Below, one piece after another: positions 15,521 to 23,746 of a stretch of DNA of 64,000 bases. The stretch spans positions 3,045,001 to 3,109,000 of the forward strand of contig NZ_CP116339.1 in NCBI RefSeq assembly GCF_028198165.1, read 5' to 3'. The notes beneath the pieces were generated by a model. The model had not been told where the DNA came from. It saw nothing but the letters and a program-made list of their open reading frames with translations, and searched no databases. The DNA is from Pseudoxanthomonas sp. JBR18. Its GTDB lineage: Bacteria > Pseudomonadota > Gammaproteobacteria > Xanthomonadales > Xanthomonadaceae. Every line of letters begins with the position of its first letter. Within the stretch, counting starts at the first letter, position 1. The position numbers were made by a program, and so were the translations under genes.

Positions 15521-17119
15521 ATGAATGCTTCGAAACAACCCGTCCTGCTGGCCGGACGCTGGCAGCAAAGTCTGTCCCCCCAGGGTGGTTTTCATGCAAA
15601 CGACCCGACCACCGGTGAGGTGATCGGGCCGTGCTTCCCGATCAGCGGCGCGGACGATATCGAGGCGGCGCTGGCTGCCGCCTGCGAGGTGGCAGCCACC
15701 CTGGCGGCGGCGCCAGTTGAACGCATTGCCGCGTTCCTGGACGCGTATGCCGCTGCACTGGAGGCCGATGCCGACACCCTGGTGGCCCTGGCCCACCAGG
15801 AAACGGCATTGCCCGGGCCAACCCGCCTGCGCGGCAATGAGCTTCCGCGCACCAGTGGCCAGCTGCGCCAGGCGGCCAAGGCGGTGCGTGAGCATGCCTG
15901 GACCACCCCGACCATCGATACCGCCGCCGGCCTGCGCGCGCACCTGGCGCCGCTGGGCAAGCCGGTGCTGGTGTTCGGCCCGAATAATTTCCCGTTCGCC
16001 TTCAATGCCATCGCCGGCAGCGACTTTGCCTCGGCCATCGCCGCGCGCAACCCGGTGATCGCCAAGGCCCATCCGTTGCACCCTGCCACCAGCGAGCGCA
16101 TGGCGCAGCTGGCGCATCGGGCGCTGGAGGAGGCCGGGCTGCCGCCGGCCGCGGTGCAGATGCTGTACCAGTTCGACAACGCGCTTGGCCTCAAGCTGGC
16201 CGGCGATACGCGCCTGGGCGCGATCGGCTTTACTGGCAGCCGGGCCGGTGGACTGGCGCTGAAGGCGGCCGCCGACGCCGCCGGCGTGCTGTTCTACGCC
16301 GAGCTGTCCAGCGTCAACCCGGTGTTCGTCCTGCCGGGCGCACTGGCCGAACGCGGCCAGGCGCTGGCGCAGGAGTTCTTTGCCTCCTGCACGATGGGCA
16401 GCGGCCAGTTCTGTACCAATCCCGGCGTGCTGGTGGTGCCCCGCAGCCCGGCCGGTGATGCCTTCGTGGCGGCGGCGACCGAGCACTTTGCCGGGGCCGC
16501 GCCGATGGTGCTGTTCTCGCAGGGCGGTGTGACCCACCTGGCGCAGGGCGTGGCCACCTTGCGTGACGCCGGGGCCGCCCTGCTGGCCGGCGGCACGGCG
16601 GGCGAGGGTGCGGGCTTCCGCTACGCGCCAACCCTGCTGAGCGTGGATGCGGGCGATTTCCTCGCCCACCCGCAGGCGCTGCAGACCGAGGCGTTTGGCC
16701 CGGTCAGTCTGGTGGTGCGGGTGGACGGCACCGAACAGATGGTCGCGGTGGCGAGCGCCTTCCAGGGCAACCTCACCGGCACCATGTATCGCGCCGCCGA
16801 CGGCAGCGATGACGAGGCCTGGCGCGCGATCGCCCCGGTCCTGCGCGCGCGCGTGGGCCGTTTGATCAACAGCAAGATGCCGACGGGGGTGGCGGTCAGC
16901 GCGGCCCAGAACCACGGGGGACCGTTCCCCAGCACCGGCCATCCAGGCTTCACCTCGGTGGGCATGCCGGCGGCGATCCATCGCTTCGCCGCGCTGCACA
17001 GCTACGACGCGGTGCCCGATGTGCTGCTGCCGGTGGAACTGCGCGATGCGAACCCGGCGCGGATCCAGCGCCTGGTCGATGGGCAGTGGACCTGTGCCGA
17101 TGTGGAGGTGGTGGCATGA
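15521..17119 (+). CDS. 2-oxoglutarate semialdehyde dehydrogenase (NADP+)
   Basis: 532 residues, aldehyde dehydrogenase superfamily. It makes 2-oxoglutarate from 2-oxoglutarate semialdehyde, the last step before the TCA cycle. Active-site Glu261 (YAELSS) and the nucleophile Cys298 (GQFCTNPG) are present, with FGPNNFPFAF in the cofactor domain. This length and the unusual FGPNNFPFA motif are typical of the alpha-ketoglutaric semialdehyde dehydrogenase group. The ATG at 15521 has GGAG eight bases upstream; an in-frame ATG at 15467 would give an atypical Pro/Ala-rich extension. Overlaps the peptidase gene (ATGA). Confidence 0.92.
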   Translation: MNASKQPVLLAGRWQQSLSPQGGFHANDPTTGEVIGPCFPISGADDIEAALAAACEVAATLAAAPVERIAAFLDAYAAALEADADTLVALAHQETALPGPTRLRGNELPRTSGQLRQAAKAVREHAWTTPTIDTAAGLRAHLAPLGKPVLVFGPNNFPFAFNAIAGSDFASAIAARNPVIAKAHPLHPATSERMAQLAHRALEEAGLPPAAVQMLYQFDNALGLKLAGDTRLGAIGFTGSRAGGLALKAAADAAGVLFYAELSSVNPVFVLPGALAERGQALAQEFFASCTMGSGQFCTNPGVLVVPRSPAGDAFVAAATEHFAGAAPMVLFSQGGVTHLAQGVATLRDAGAALLAGGTAGEGAGFRYAPTLLSVDAGDFLAHPQALQTEAFGPVSLVVRVDGTEQMVAVASAFQGNLTGTMYRAADGSDDEAWRAIAPVLRARVGRLINSKMPTGVAVSAAQNHGGPFPSTGHPGFTSVGMPAAIHRFAALHSYDAVPDVLLPVELRDANPARIQRLVDGQWTCADVEVVA

Positions 17120-18318
17120 GCGGCCAGATCGGTGGCCTGAGCCTGGCCGAGGCCCGGGCGCAGCTGCAGCCATGGACAACGTTGGCACCGGCCATCGGCG
17201 CCGATGAATACCAGCAGCGCATCGCCCGCGCCCGCGCGCTGATGCGCGAGCAGGGCGTGGACGCGCTGCTGGTCGGTGCCGGGACTTCGCTGCGCTATTT
17301 CACCGGCGTGCCGTGGGGCGCGACCGAACGCTTGGTGGCCATGCTGCTGACCGCGCAAGGCGAGCCGCAGCTGATCTGCCCGGTGTTCGAGGAAGGCTCG
17401 TTGGATGCGGTGCTCAAGGTGCCGGTCGCCAAGCGCTTGTGGGAAGAACACCAGGACCCGTACGCGCTGGTGGTGCAGGCCATGGCCGCCCAGGGCGCCA
17501 CCAAGTTAGCGTTGGACCCGGGCATCGCCTTCGGCGTGCACACCGGCTTGCGCGCGCATCTGGATGCGGCCGCCATCGTCGATGCCAGCGCGATCATCGA
17601 CGGTTGCCGCATGTGCAAATCCGCGGCCGAACTGGCGTTGATGCAGCAGGCCTGCGACATGACCTTGCAGGTCCATCGGTTGGCGGCGGGCATCGCCCAC
17701 GCCGGCATCGGCACCGACGAACTGGTGCGCTTCATCGACCAGGCCCATCGCGCGCTGGGCGCCGACAACGGGTCGACCTTCTGCATCGTCCAGTTCGGCC
17801 ATGCCACCGCCTTCCCGCATGGCATCCCTGGCGTGCAGCACCTGCAGGAAGGCCAGCTGGTCCTGATCGACACCGGCTGCACCGTGCAGGGCTACCACTC
17901 GGACATCACCCGCACCTGGATCTTCGGCACGCCCAGCGACGCGCAGCGCCGGATCTGGGACCTGGAGCAGGCCGCGCAGGCTGCTGCGTTTGCCGCGGTG
18001 CGCCCGGGCGTGAGCTGTGAGTCGGTCGACGCTGCCGCGCGTGCGGTGCTCGAAGCGGCCGGGCTTGGTCCCGATTACCGGCTGCCTGGCCTGCCGCATC
18101 GTACCGGCCACGGCTGTGGACTTTCGATCCACGAGGCGCCGTATGTGGTCCGTGGCAACGCCACGCTGCTGCAGCCCGGCATGTGCTGCAGCAACGAACC
18201 GATGATCGTGGTCCCGGGTGAGTTCGGGGTGCGGCTGGAAGACCATTTCTACGTGACCGAACGCGGTGCGCAGTGGTTCACGCCGCCATCGCCGGCCATC
18301 GACCGGCCGTTCGCCTAG
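17116..18318 (+). CDS. M24 family Xaa-Pro peptidase
   Basis: 400 residues. The N-terminal creatinase-type domain is followed by the pita-bread metallopeptidase domain. All five metal ligands of the family are visible: Asp in LIDTGC, Asp in HSDITRTW, His in HRTGHGCGL, Glu in CSNEPM and Glu in RLEDHF. M24B enzymes cut the bond before proline or hydroxyproline at peptide N-termini, so within this operon it would free hydroxyproline-containing residues from imported peptides. No signal peptide, so cytoplasmic. The ATG overlaps the upstream stop codon. Confidence 0.9.
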   Translation: MSGQIGGLSLAEARAQLQPWTTLAPAIGADEYQQRIARARALMREQGVDALLVGAGTSLRYFTGVPWGATERLVAMLLTAQGEPQLICPVFEEGSLDAVLKVPVAKRLWEEHQDPYALVVQAMAAQGATKLALDPGIAFGVHTGLRAHLDAAAIVDASAIIDGCRMCKSAAELALMQQACDMTLQVHRLAAGIAHAGIGTDELVRFIDQAHRALGADNGSTFCIVQFGHATAFPHGIPGVQHLQEGQLVLIDTGCTVQGYHSDITRTWIFGTPSDAQRRIWDLEQAAQAAAFAAVRPGVSCESVDAAARAVLEAAGLGPDYRLPGLPHRTGHGCGLSIHEAPYVVRGNATLLQPGMCCSNEPMIVVPGEFGVRLEDHFYVTERGAQWFTPPSPAIDRPFA

Positions 18319-18324
18319 ATGGCC

Positions 18325-18377
18325 GCGCGCGCGGACCGCGCTCGCAGTGACCGCGCGCGCTGGCTTTTAGTTTTTCG
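18325..18377 (+). terminator. Hairpin after the hydroxyproline operon
   Basis: A 10-bp perfect stem, GCGCGCGCGG with CCGCGCGCGC, encloses a 16-base loop and is followed by TGGCTTTTAGTTTTT. It lies directly after the M24 peptidase gene and probably ends or weakens transcription before the DUF885 genes. Confidence 0.55.
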
Positions 18378-18422
18378 TCGGTCTTGTCATGGCCGCATCG
18401 TGGCCTTCCATGGAGTGAGTGC

Positions 18423-20255
18423 ATGAACCTGTTCCGTCCTCTTGTTGCCAGCGTGCTGGCTGCTGCCTTGTGTACGGCCTGCAAGCCGGATGCGCAGGCG
18501 CCAACGTCCCAGGTCTCAAGCAGTGCGGCCTCTGCGCAGCAGGCCGCCAAGGCCTTTGATGCGTTGCTGGACGTGCAGTGGCAGTACCAGCTGCAGCACA
18601 GCCCGGAGTTCGCCAGCATCATTGGCGACAAGCGCTACAACGACCGCTGGAGTGACTACTCGCTGGCCGCGGTCGAGGCCGACCGCAAGGCCACGGCCGA
18701 TTTGCTGGCCCGGTTCAAGGCGGTCGATGCGCGTGCACTGGACGAGCAGCGCCAGCTCAGCCTGAAGATGATGCTGGGCCAGCTGCAGGACAAACTGGAG
18801 TCGATCCGGCTGAAGAATTACGAAATGCCGCTGGAACCGGTGGGCGGCATCCAGCTGTCGCTGGCCGGGCAGGGCGATGCGTTTCCGTTCGACGATGCCA
18901 AGGATTTCCAGGACTACATCAAGCGCCTGCAGGCGGTGCCGGTGGTGATCGACCAGGTGATCGAGGTCTCGCGCCAGGGCGCCAAGGACCACCTCATCCA
19001 GCCGCGCTATCTGCTGGAAAAGCTGCCCGCACAGATCACCAAGATCGCAGCGCCCTCTGGGGCCGACAGCGCGTTTGCCTCGCCGCTGAAAAAGCTCGAC
19101 CAGGCCGTGGCCGATCCGGCCCAGCGTGAGCAACTGCGCGCGCAGTTGATCGCGGCCATCGATGACCAGGTGCGCCCGGCCTATACCAAGCTGGCCGCGT
19201 TCGTGCGCGACGAGTACGCCGCGCAAGGGCGTGAGCACGAAGGCTTGTGGTCCTTGCCCGATGGCGATGCGCGTTACCGGTTTGCCATCCACACCCAGAC
19301 CACCACCGACAAGTCGCCCGAGGAGATCCACCAGATCGGCCTGAGCGAGGTGGCGCGGATCGAGGGCGAGATGACCGCGATCGCCAAGGCCCAGGGTTAT
19401 CCGGACCTGGCCAGCTTCCGCGAGGCGGTGGCCACCGACAAGTCGCACTTCGCCAAGAACAGCGAGCAGATCCTGGACCTCTATCGCGGCTATATCGCCG
19501 GGATGGAGCCCGAGCTGCCCAAGCTGTTCGGCCGCCTGCCCAAGACGCCGTTGATCGTGCAGGGCATGCCGGCGTTCCGCCGCGAGGCGCCCGGTGCCGA
19601 GTACTGGCAAAGCAACCCGCAAGGCACCAAGCCGGCCATCGTGATGGTCAATGCCAACGATGCCACCGAGCGCACCTTGGTCAACATCGAGACCACCGCC
19701 TACCACGAGGGCGTGCCTGGCCATCACCTGCAGATCTCGCTGGCCCAGACCCTGCCGCTGCCGCCGTTCCGCCAGCAGGCCGGCTACAACGCCTTCATCG
19801 AAGGCTGGGCGCTGTATGCCGAACGCCTGGCCGGCGAGGTGGGCTTCTACAAGGATCCTTACAGCGCCTATGGCCACCTGGCCGGGGAACTGCTGCGTGC
19901 CAACCGCCTGGTCCTGGATACCGGCGTGCACTACAAGCACTGGACCCGCCAGCAGATGGTGGACTTCTTCCACGCCCACCCGTCCGACGACGAGCCCAGC
20001 ATCCAGGCCGAGACCGACCGCTACATCGTCTGGCCGGGCCAGGCGCTGGGCTACAAGCTGGGCCAGCTGGACATCCTGGCGCTGCGCGCCAAGGCCAAAC
20101 AGGCGCTGGGCGACAAGTTCGACATCCGCGCCTTCCACGACGAGATCCTCGGCGGCGGCGCCATGCCGCTGGACCTGCTGGATGCACGGATCGATGCGTG
20201 GATCGCACAGGTCCAGGCCGCACCGGCTGCCCCCAACACCAAGGAGACTCCATGA
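18423..20255 (+). CDS. DUF885 family lipoprotein, probable peptidase, copy 1
   Basis: 610 residues. The N-terminus has a signal peptide with a probable lipid-attachment Cys (AALCTAC), so it is likely anchored in the cell envelope. The family signature is a zinc-peptidase-like motif, here TTAYHEGVPGHHLQ, followed by FIEGWALYAERLAGE and TDRYIVWPGQALGYKLG. DUF885 proteins are exported and believed to be metallopeptidases, with activity shown for few. Placed between a hydroxyproline operon and its partner gene, it could trim peptides in the periplasm. It overlaps copy 2 by ATGA. Confidence 0.85.
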   Translation: MNLFRPLVASVLAAALCTACKPDAQAPTSQVSSSAASAQQAAKAFDALLDVQWQYQLQHSPEFASIIGDKRYNDRWSDYSLAAVEADRKATADLLARFKAVDARALDEQRQLSLKMMLGQLQDKLESIRLKNYEMPLEPVGGIQLSLAGQGDAFPFDDAKDFQDYIKRLQAVPVVIDQVIEVSRQGAKDHLIQPRYLLEKLPAQITKIAAPSGADSAFASPLKKLDQAVADPAQREQLRAQLIAAIDDQVRPAYTKLAAFVRDEYAAQGREHEGLWSLPDGDARYRFAIHTQTTTDKSPEEIHQIGLSEVARIEGEMTAIAKAQGYPDLASFREAVATDKSHFAKNSEQILDLYRGYIAGMEPELPKLFGRLPKTPLIVQGMPAFRREAPGAEYWQSNPQGTKPAIVMVNANDATERTLVNIETTAYHEGVPGHHLQISLAQTLPLPPFRQQAGYNAFIEGWALYAERLAGEVGFYKDPYSAYGHLAGELLRANRLVLDTGVHYKHWTRQQMVDFFHAHPSDDEPSIQAETDRYIVWPGQALGYKLGQLDILALRAKAKQALGDKFDIRAFHDEILGGGAMPLDLLDARIDAWIAQVQAAPAAPNTKETP

Positions 20256-22066
20256 GCTTTCGTGCCCCCCTGTCCTTGGCGCTGCTGCTGGCCATGACCA
20301 GCACCGGTCTGGCCGTCCACGCTGGCGATGCCAGCGCCGCCGTGGCGCCCACCACCGGCACCGCCCCGGCCAGCGATGCGGCGGCGCGCTTCAAGGCGCT
20401 GTACACGCGCGAATGGGCCTGGCGCCAGGAGCAGGACGCCGGTGGCGATGACGAAAACGGTAACAGCAGGCCGGCCGATCACCTGCCCAAGGTCGATCCG
20501 GCCACCCAGGCCATGCGCACCGCTTACTGGCAGCAGGTGATGGGCGAACTGAAGACTATCCCCCAGGACCAGCTGTCGGCGGTGGACCAGGTCAACTACC
20601 AGGTCTACCAGCAGCAGATCCAGGTACTGCTGGACCAGCAGCGCTTCCATGCCTGGGAGATGCCGTTCAACAGCGACACCGCGTTCTGGACCAACCTGGG
20701 GTTCACCGCGCGCGGCACCTTCCACAACGCCGAGGACTATCGCCGTTACCTGGCCCAGCTGGCCGATATCCCGCGCTACTTCGACGACCAGACCCGCAAC
20801 ATGCGCGCGGGCCTGGCGCGTGGTTTCAGCGTGCCGCGCGTGACCTTGACCGGCCGCGACCAATCGATTGCCGATGTGGCCAACGCCAAGGGCGAAGCCA
20901 ATCTGTTCTACACCCCGTTCAAGCAGATGCCGTCCAGCATCCCCGCCGCCGAACAGGCCCAACTGCGGCAGCAGGCGCTGGCGGCGATCTCCAGCAGCGT
21001 GATCCCGGCCTACGACAAGCTGCTGCACTTCATCCGCCAGGAGTACTTCCCCAAGGCACGCAAGACGTTGGCCGCCGAAGCCATGCCCGATGGCAAGGCC
21101 TACTACCGCGCGCAGATCCGCGAGTTCGTCACCGAAGACATGGATCCCGAGCAGATCCACCGCATTGGCCTTGAGGAAGTGGCCAGCCTGCGCAAGCAGA
21201 TGCAGCAGGTGATGGACGAGGTGGGCTTCAAGGGCAGCTTCTCCGAGTTTCTGACCTTCCTGCGCACCGATCCGCAGTTCTATGCCAAGACCCCGCAGGA
21301 ACTGCTGGACCACGCGGCCTGGATCGCCAAGACCATGGACGGCAACCTGGGGAAGTTCTTCGGCCGGGTGCCGCGCCAGCGCTTCACCATCAAGCCGGTG
21401 CCCGACGACCTGGCCCCGTTCTACACCGGTGGCCGCGGCGGCATGGACACCTATTGGCTCAACACCTACAACCTGCCGTCGCGGCCGCTGTACGTGCTGC
21501 CGGCGCTGACCCTGCATGAGTCCTCGCCAGGTCACTCGCTGCAGATGTCGCTGGCGGCCGAAGACACCGATCTGCCCGACTTTCGCCGCTACACCTATAT
21601 CTCCGCCTATGGCGAGGGCTGGGCGCTGTACTGCGAATACCTGGGCCAGGAAATGGGCATGTACACCACGCCCTACGAGCGCTTTGGCTACCTGACCTAC
21701 CAGATGTGGCGCGCGGCACGGCTGGTCATCGATACCGGCGTCCACCACCAAGGCTGGACCCGCGAACAGGCGCTGGCCTACCTGCGCGACAACGCCGCCC
21801 TGAGCGAGCACGAGATCACCACCGAGGTGGATCGCTACATCGCCTGGCCGGGCCAGGCCCTGTCCTACTACCTGGGCGAGCTGGAGATCCTGAAGTTGCG
21901 CAAGCAGGCGCAAGCGGCGCTGGGCGACAAGTTCGACATCCGCAACTTCCACGACGCGGTGCTGTCGCTGGGCTCGGTGCCGCTGCCGGTGCTGGACGCA
22001 CGGATCGAGCGCTTCATCGCCGAGGGCGGCAAGTCGCCCTGGGCCGATCAGGACCCGAGCCGGTAG
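20252..22066 (+). CDS. DUF885 family exported protein, probable peptidase, copy 2
   Basis: 604 residues. The signal peptide (LSLALLLAMTSTGLAVHAGD) lacks a lipobox Cys, so the product should be soluble in the periplasm, unlike its neighbour. The family motif appears as TLHESSPGHSLQM, with Ser in place of the second His of the HEGVPGHH found in copy 1; then YGEGWALYCEYLG and VDRYIAWPGQALSYYLG. Preceded by AAGGAG and coupled to copy 1 by ATGA. The stop codon TAG is part of a palindromic repeat that starts at 22063. Confidence 0.85.
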   Translation: MSFRAPLSLALLLAMTSTGLAVHAGDASAAVAPTTGTAPASDAAARFKALYTREWAWRQEQDAGGDDENGNSRPADHLPKVDPATQAMRTAYWQQVMGELKTIPQDQLSAVDQVNYQVYQQQIQVLLDQQRFHAWEMPFNSDTAFWTNLGFTARGTFHNAEDYRRYLAQLADIPRYFDDQTRNMRAGLARGFSVPRVTLTGRDQSIADVANAKGEANLFYTPFKQMPSSIPAAEQAQLRQQALAAISSSVIPAYDKLLHFIRQEYFPKARKTLAAEAMPDGKAYYRAQIREFVTEDMDPEQIHRIGLEEVASLRKQMQQVMDEVGFKGSFSEFLTFLRTDPQFYAKTPQELLDHAAWIAKTMDGNLGKFFGRVPRQRFTIKPVPDDLAPFYTGGRGGMDTYWLNTYNLPSRPLYVLPALTLHESSPGHSLQMSLAAEDTDLPDFRRYTYISAYGEGWALYCEYLGQEMGMYTTPYERFGYLTYQMWRAARLVIDTGVHHQGWTREQALAYLRDNAALSEHEITTEVDRYIAWPGQALSYYLGELEILKLRKQAQAALGDKFDIRNFHDAVLSLGSVPLPVLDARIERFIAEGGKSPWADQDPSR

Positions 22067-22129
22067 CGCGCAGCTTGCTGCGCTGGGAGCTTCACCGGTA
22101 GCGCCTCAGCCGAGCGAGCTGGGCGCTAC
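22063..22129. repeat. GTAG palindrome pair after DUF885 genes
   Basis: Two GTAG-headed palindromes: 22063-22085 (GTAGCGCGCAGCTTGCTGCG) and 22098-22129, whose ends GTAGCGCC and GGCGCTAC pair. The TAG of the first forms the stop codon of the upstream gene. The second hairpin is followed by AAAAAA on the plus strand. Confidence 0.75.
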
Positions 22130-22174
22130 AAAAAATGCCGGGCACGCGCGGCTTTACTTCTTGCGGGGACATCC

Positions 22175-23746
22175 ATGGCAGCACAGGGCAAGTTCCACAA
22201 ACGTCTCAGCCTCACCGACCTGACCTTCATCGGGCTGGGGTCGATCTTCGGCTCGGGCTGGCTGTTTGCCGCCAGCCACGTGTCCTCCATTGCCGGGCCG
22301 GCCGGGATCCTGTCCTGGATCGTCGGCGGCATCGCCGTGTTCCTGCTGGGCCTGGTGTATTGCGAACTGGGCGCGGCACTGCCGCGCGCCGGCGGCGTGG
22401 TGCGCTACCCCGAGTATTCGCACGGGACGCTGCTGGGCTGGCTGACCGGCTTCATCACCCTGATCGCCTTTTCCAGCCTGATCGCCATCGAAGTGGAAGC
22501 CTGCCGGCAGTACGCCGCGGCCTGGTTCCCGTCGCTGAGTCAGCCTGGCAGCACCCATCCCAGCCTGTCCGGCTGGCTGCTGCAGTTTGGCCTGCTGGTG
22601 CTGTTCTTCCTGCTGAACTACTTCAGCGTCAAGACCTTCGCCCTGGCCAACAACATCATCAGCGTGTTCAAGTTTTTGGTGCCGCTGCTGGTGATCGTGC
22701 TGCTGCTGGCGCACTTCAATGGCGACAATCTGACCAGCCACGGGTTCGCGCCTTCCGGTGCTGCGGGCGTGGAGGCGGCGATCTCCGCCGGCGGCATCAT
22801 CTTCGCCTACCTGGGACTGACGCCGATTGTGTCGGTGGCTAGCGAGGTGCGTGATCCGCAGCGCACCATTCCCATCGCCTTGATCCTGTCGGTGGCGCTG
22901 TCCACGGTGATCTACGTGCTGCTGCAGCTCTCGTTCCTGGGCGCGGTGCCGGGCACCGCACTGGCCAACGGCTGGGCCGGCATGGACAAGCTGTTCTCAC
23001 TGCCGTATCGCGATATCGCCCTGGCGCTGGGCCTGGGCTGGCTGGCCACGCTGGTGGTGGCCGATGCGGTGGTCTCGCCCAGCGGCACCGGCAACATCTA
23101 CATGAACGCCACGCCGCGGGTGGTCTATGGCTGGGCACGCAGCAGCGGCTTTTTGTCGGTGCTGACCCGGGTGGACGCCAAGTCGGGCATTCCGCGTCCG
23201 GCGCTGTGGCTGAGTTTTGCGCTGTCGGTGTTCTGGACCCTGCCGTTTCCTTCATGGGACACGCTGATCGGAGTGGTGTCGGCGGCCCTGGTGCTGAGCT
23301 ATGCCATCGCGCCGGTGACCGTGGCGGCGCTGCGGCGCAGTGCACCTGACTTGCCGCGGCCGTTCCTGGTCAAGGGCCTGGCGGTGCTGGGCCCGCTGTC
23401 GTTCATGATCGCCGCGCTGATCGTCTACTGGTCCACCTGGGCCACGGTGTCCTGGCTGCTGGGCCTGCAGGTGCTGATCTATAGCGGCTATGTGCTCTCG
23501 CAGCTGTCCGATGCAGCGCGGCGGGCGCGGGTGCTGTGCCAGGTGCGCAGCTCGGCGTGGCTGATCGCGTTCTTCATCGGGGTGATGGCGGTGTCGTACC
23601 TGGGCACCTTCGGTGGCATCGGCGCCATCGCCCATCCGTGGGACACGGCGTGCGTGGCGGTGCTCGCGTTCTTCATCTACCAATGGGGCGCACGCAGTGG
23701 CCTGCCCAGCAGCGACTTGAAGCTGGAGGAAGACGATGGCGAATGA
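22175..23746 (+). CDS. APC-family amino acid permease
   Basis: 523 residues with about twelve to fourteen hydrophobic segments. The N-terminus reads LTDLTFIGLGSIFGSGWLFA, the substrate-binding first helix of the amino acid-polyamine-organocation family (GxGxIxGSG type), followed by GALPRAGGVVRYPEY. It is an inner-membrane importer, probably for an amino acid; substrate cannot be read from sequence. With hydroxyproline catabolism upstream, hydroxyproline or proline is a reasonable guess. The stop overlaps the next gene by 11 bases, so it may share a transcript with the beta-galactosidase-like gene. Confidence 0.88.
   Translation: MAAQGKFHKRLSLTDLTFIGLGSIFGSGWLFAASHVSSIAGPAGILSWIVGGIAVFLLGLVYCELGAALPRAGGVVRYPEYSHGTLLGWLTGFITLIAFSSLIAIEVEACRQYAAAWFPSLSQPGSTHPSLSGWLLQFGLLVLFFLLNYFSVKTFALANNIISVFKFLVPLLVIVLLLAHFNGDNLTSHGFAPSGAAGVEAAISAGGIIFAYLGLTPIVSVASEVRDPQRTIPIALILSVALSTVIYVLLQLSFLGAVPGTALANGWAGMDKLFSLPYRDIALALGLGWLATLVVADAVVSPSGTGNIYMNATPRVVYGWARSSGFLSVLTRVDAKSGIPRPALWLSFALSVFWTLPFPSWDTLIGVVSAALVLSYAIAPVTVAALRRSAPDLPRPFLVKGLAVLGPLSFMIAALIVYWSTWATVSWLLGLQVLIYSGYVLSQLSDAARRARVLCQVRSSAWLIAFFIGVMAVSYLGTFGGIGAIAHPWDTACVAVLAFFIYQWGARSGLPSSDLKLEEDDGE

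Noticed and set aside
19247..20251. Plus-strand frame upstream of and continuous with the second DUF885 gene
   Set aside because: The upstream part is another frame of the first DUF885 gene; the real start is the coupled ATG at 20252.
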